Assembly (NCBI GenBank): GCA_958298945.1
Contig: OY282610.1
Location: forward strand, 49,049,667 to 49,113,666
DNA: 64,000 nucleotides
Source: Atherix ibis
Taxonomy: Eukaryota; Arthropoda; Insecta; Diptera; Athericidae
Direction of reading: 5' to 3'
Part shown: piece by piece, positions 62,095 to 64,000 of the stretch
Numbering within the stretch: the first letter of the stretch is position 1
Layout of the letters: each line of letters starts with the position of its first letter
Notes under the pieces: model-generated
The model's database searches: none
What the model was told of the DNA's origin: nothing
The model's input: the letters and a program-made list of their open reading frames with translations, nothing else
Position numbers and translations under genes: made by a program

Positions 62095-62124
62095 AGAAAT
62101 CATATCACTCTTTTTGGAAAACCC
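62095..62124. repeat. Right terminal inverted repeat of the rosa-type mariner
   Basis: Exact reverse complement of 59584-59613, followed by TA. Confidence 0.95.
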
Positions 62125-62275
62125 TATATTTTGATCGATACATAATGTTGATGTTGTCGGCATATGCAAAAAACTTGGCAGACTCAATGAGGATAATATA
62201 CATTATTGTTAGGCCCTGAGTTCTAGAGTAATAAACTCCCAATCGTTCACCCTCACGAGGATTTATTCTGTAATT
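62125..62275 (-). mobile_element. RT core of the same non-LTR element, right of the mariner
   Basis: The minus strand reads ESAKFFAYADNINIM, a form of the FxYADDIDIM box of non-LTR reverse transcriptase. It lies upstream in RT order of the C-terminal parts at 58937-59583. So the mariner cut one older non-LTR copy between the YADD box and the RT C-terminus. The second Asp of YADD has become Asn here. Confidence 0.75.
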
Positions 62276-64000
62276 TTAGAAAACGATAGAAATTCCTTTT
62301 TTATACTTAAAAAAAAATCAACTATTTACTTTTTGCAGTTTCGATTAATATTTAATATATATGCTCAAGAAAATAGGAATATTTTTCTTAGTCAAAAATA
62401 TCGTTTAATGAAAGTTACAAAAAAAAAGAAAATTCTCTTAATAAATGAACAGATAGAAATGTGTAATATTTAACTCCTTGCTTAAAAACCATATTATAGT
62501 AAAAAATAGTACTTTAATTTGTTTATTAAATAATTCCAACCACAAAGAAAAAATCCGTCATTTTAAATATAAAAATTCATTTTGCTTTAATATAAAATGC
62601 GTTAGGGTGATATTTTTTCTGTAATTATTTTTGATAGCCTCAAGAAAAGTCAAACAACGCAAAAGATTCTTCAAAATTGATTCTTGAGAAATGTTGTTTT
62701 TTTTTTTACAAACGAACCTGGAAAAACAGATTCATCAAAAACATGTTGTTTTTTTGTGTTTTTTTTTTTAAATAATTTGAATGCAATCTAAATGACTGTC
62801 GCTATCATCCAAACTTCATCATAGAATATTAACACAGGAGTAAAATTGCGCGGAAATGCAAGAATAATCCGCACTCAGTCTTATAAAATTTACAAAACAA
62901 CAACTGTGAATGATGTTAAAGTGTTCTTATCTAACGTTGTAGCCATAAAAATGATTATACCTCATCCTTAAATCCCTTGTCACCAAGCTCCACTTTCTGG
63001 CTCAATCATTCTCTACCCCCCCCCCTCTACCCCCTATTCCCATATTTCTTCTTTGTTTATATTAAATAGTCAGTTTTTTATGTAGTATTTTATATAAGCA
63101 CTTAGGAATTCCCATAAATAAATTCTAAAGAAGCTTTTCAACTAAGCCAATCGACTTTTTATAGCCCATTGAAAGGATCAAGAATCTTACAAAAAATTAA
63201 TTGTTGAGATTTAGTAATCAGAGAAAATTGTATTGTATATGTATTGTGAAAAATTCAATAATTTCTCCGAAAAAAAGAATTATTGTTATTATTTTTATAT
63301 TTTCAAGAATTTTATAGCTTGAAGATGAGAATTCTTGTTCTATTTTGAATAATCGTAAAAAACACAATTTTGAAGAACTGTTTTTTTTCCAGACAAAAAT
63401 AAATAAATAAAATAAAATAAAATTACTCAAATCAATTTCAAGTAAAAAAAACAACAACAAATAATAAGGTTATAAAAAGGAAAATGATTATTTTCAAGTT
63501 GATTTCAAATGCAAGAGAAGTGAACATCCTGAATTTTATACAAACAGAATCTCAACCACACATTCTTAAGCACGATTGCACAACAAACCAATTGCATGCA
63601 CTCACACCCGCACCCGTTACACACACACACGTTAATGCATACAAACCACCCCCCCACCTACCCATACACACACATATGTACCATTTATGATAAAATGATT
63701 CGTGGAAAATTAAATGTTGTGAAAATCGAACGTGAATACGATGTTAGACAAAAAAAGGAAAAGGAAAATGGGATGTTGTTAGATTGTGGGTAGGTGGTTG
63801 TTTGGTAGGGCTGATCAAACTAGCTAGAAAACGATTTAAGGATCTCACAATGTGCAAAATATGAATAATGAGAAAAAGGGGATGTTTTCGAGGAGCAATC
63901 CTACACATTCATTGCACAATAAGTAGCGAAGATATGGACATATGCATGTACAACGATGGTGACGGCTATGGCAATGGCAATGGCGACAATAACACTGAAC
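62276..64000. other. AT-rich DNA at the right edge, nothing certain
   Basis: No gene is supported. There is a C-run at about 63016-63026 and a CA/CACCC-rich stretch at 63600-63680. At the very end, GGTGACGGCTATGGCAATGG and following bases are open in one frame (NDGDGYGNGNGDNN) and unusually GC-rich, so an exon or untranslated exon could begin at the edge. Confidence 0.45.

Larger units (their letters stand above)
59584..62124 (-). mobile_element. mariner element of rosa type (DD41D) with intact ends, carrying nested insertions
   Basis: The two ends are perfect 30-bp inverted repeats (59584-59613 and 62095-62124, beginning GGGTTTTCCAAAAAGAG), flanked on both sides by TA (59582-59583 and 62125-62126), the mariner target duplication. 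Transposase is on the minus strand: its N-terminus lies 80 bp inside the right end and its stop 73 bp inside the left end, as in a full-length copy of roughly 1.3 kb. The present 2,541 bp reflect an insertion, roughly 60301-61945, with loss of about 150 transposase codons. In the catalytic part the residues between FQQD and LTPLD number 41, the DD41D spacing of the rosa group. Confidence 0.92.

Overview
The window looks like fly (Diptera, Brachycera) nuclear DNA. It is extremely AT-rich, has spliced genes with short GT-AG introns, carries CA, AAT and TA microsatellites, and contains decayed mariner and non-LTR elements. The plexin near the right end is closest to fly PlexB, a gene of Muller element F (the dot chromosome of Drosophila, the ancestral X of many other flies). 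The species cannot be named from the sequence.

Layout. (1) 1-6,963, plus strand: the 3' part of a C2H2 zinc-finger transcription-factor gene. Three exons (2209-2371, 4210-4377, 5455-6710) join in one frame and encode three fingers plus a long low-complexity tail. An in-frame open stretch follows two close TGA codons. (2) About 6,964-33,200: a 26-kb very AT-rich desert with no recognisable gene or transposon. It holds microsatellites, several families of badly decayed short tandem repeats, small hairpins and scattered AAAATGGC(G) words. (3) 33,468-37,515: a broken DD34D mariner transposase and a 5'-truncated non-LTR retrotransposon with RT and RNase H, both read on the minus strand. The retrotransposon contains a perfect 44-bp inverted repeat. 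(4) 37,516-45,353: AT-rich DNA, then an intact six-exon cytochrome P450 of family 4 (plus strand, 501 aa), facing an intact two-exon NDUFA7/ND-B14.5A gene (minus strand, 101 aa). (5) 45,354-51,501: AT-rich non-coding DNA with a small RT-like scrap. (6) 51,502-58,341, minus strand: a full plexin coding region of about 2,000 residues. (7) 58,937-62,275: a three-level transposon nest upstream of the plexin start. An old non-LTR element is split by a mariner with intact 30-bp terminal inverted repeats, TA target duplications and DD41D spacing. That mariner is itself invaded by a third, GGAGCTGCC-ended element. (8) 62,276-64,000: nothing clear.

The four host genes do not form a pathway. They are a transcription factor, a microsomal oxidase, a complex I subunit and a semaphorin receptor. 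The noteworthy material is the possible alternative C-terminus of the zinc-finger gene, the nested transposons, the three palindromic duplications inside transposon DNA, and the repeat zones of the desert.
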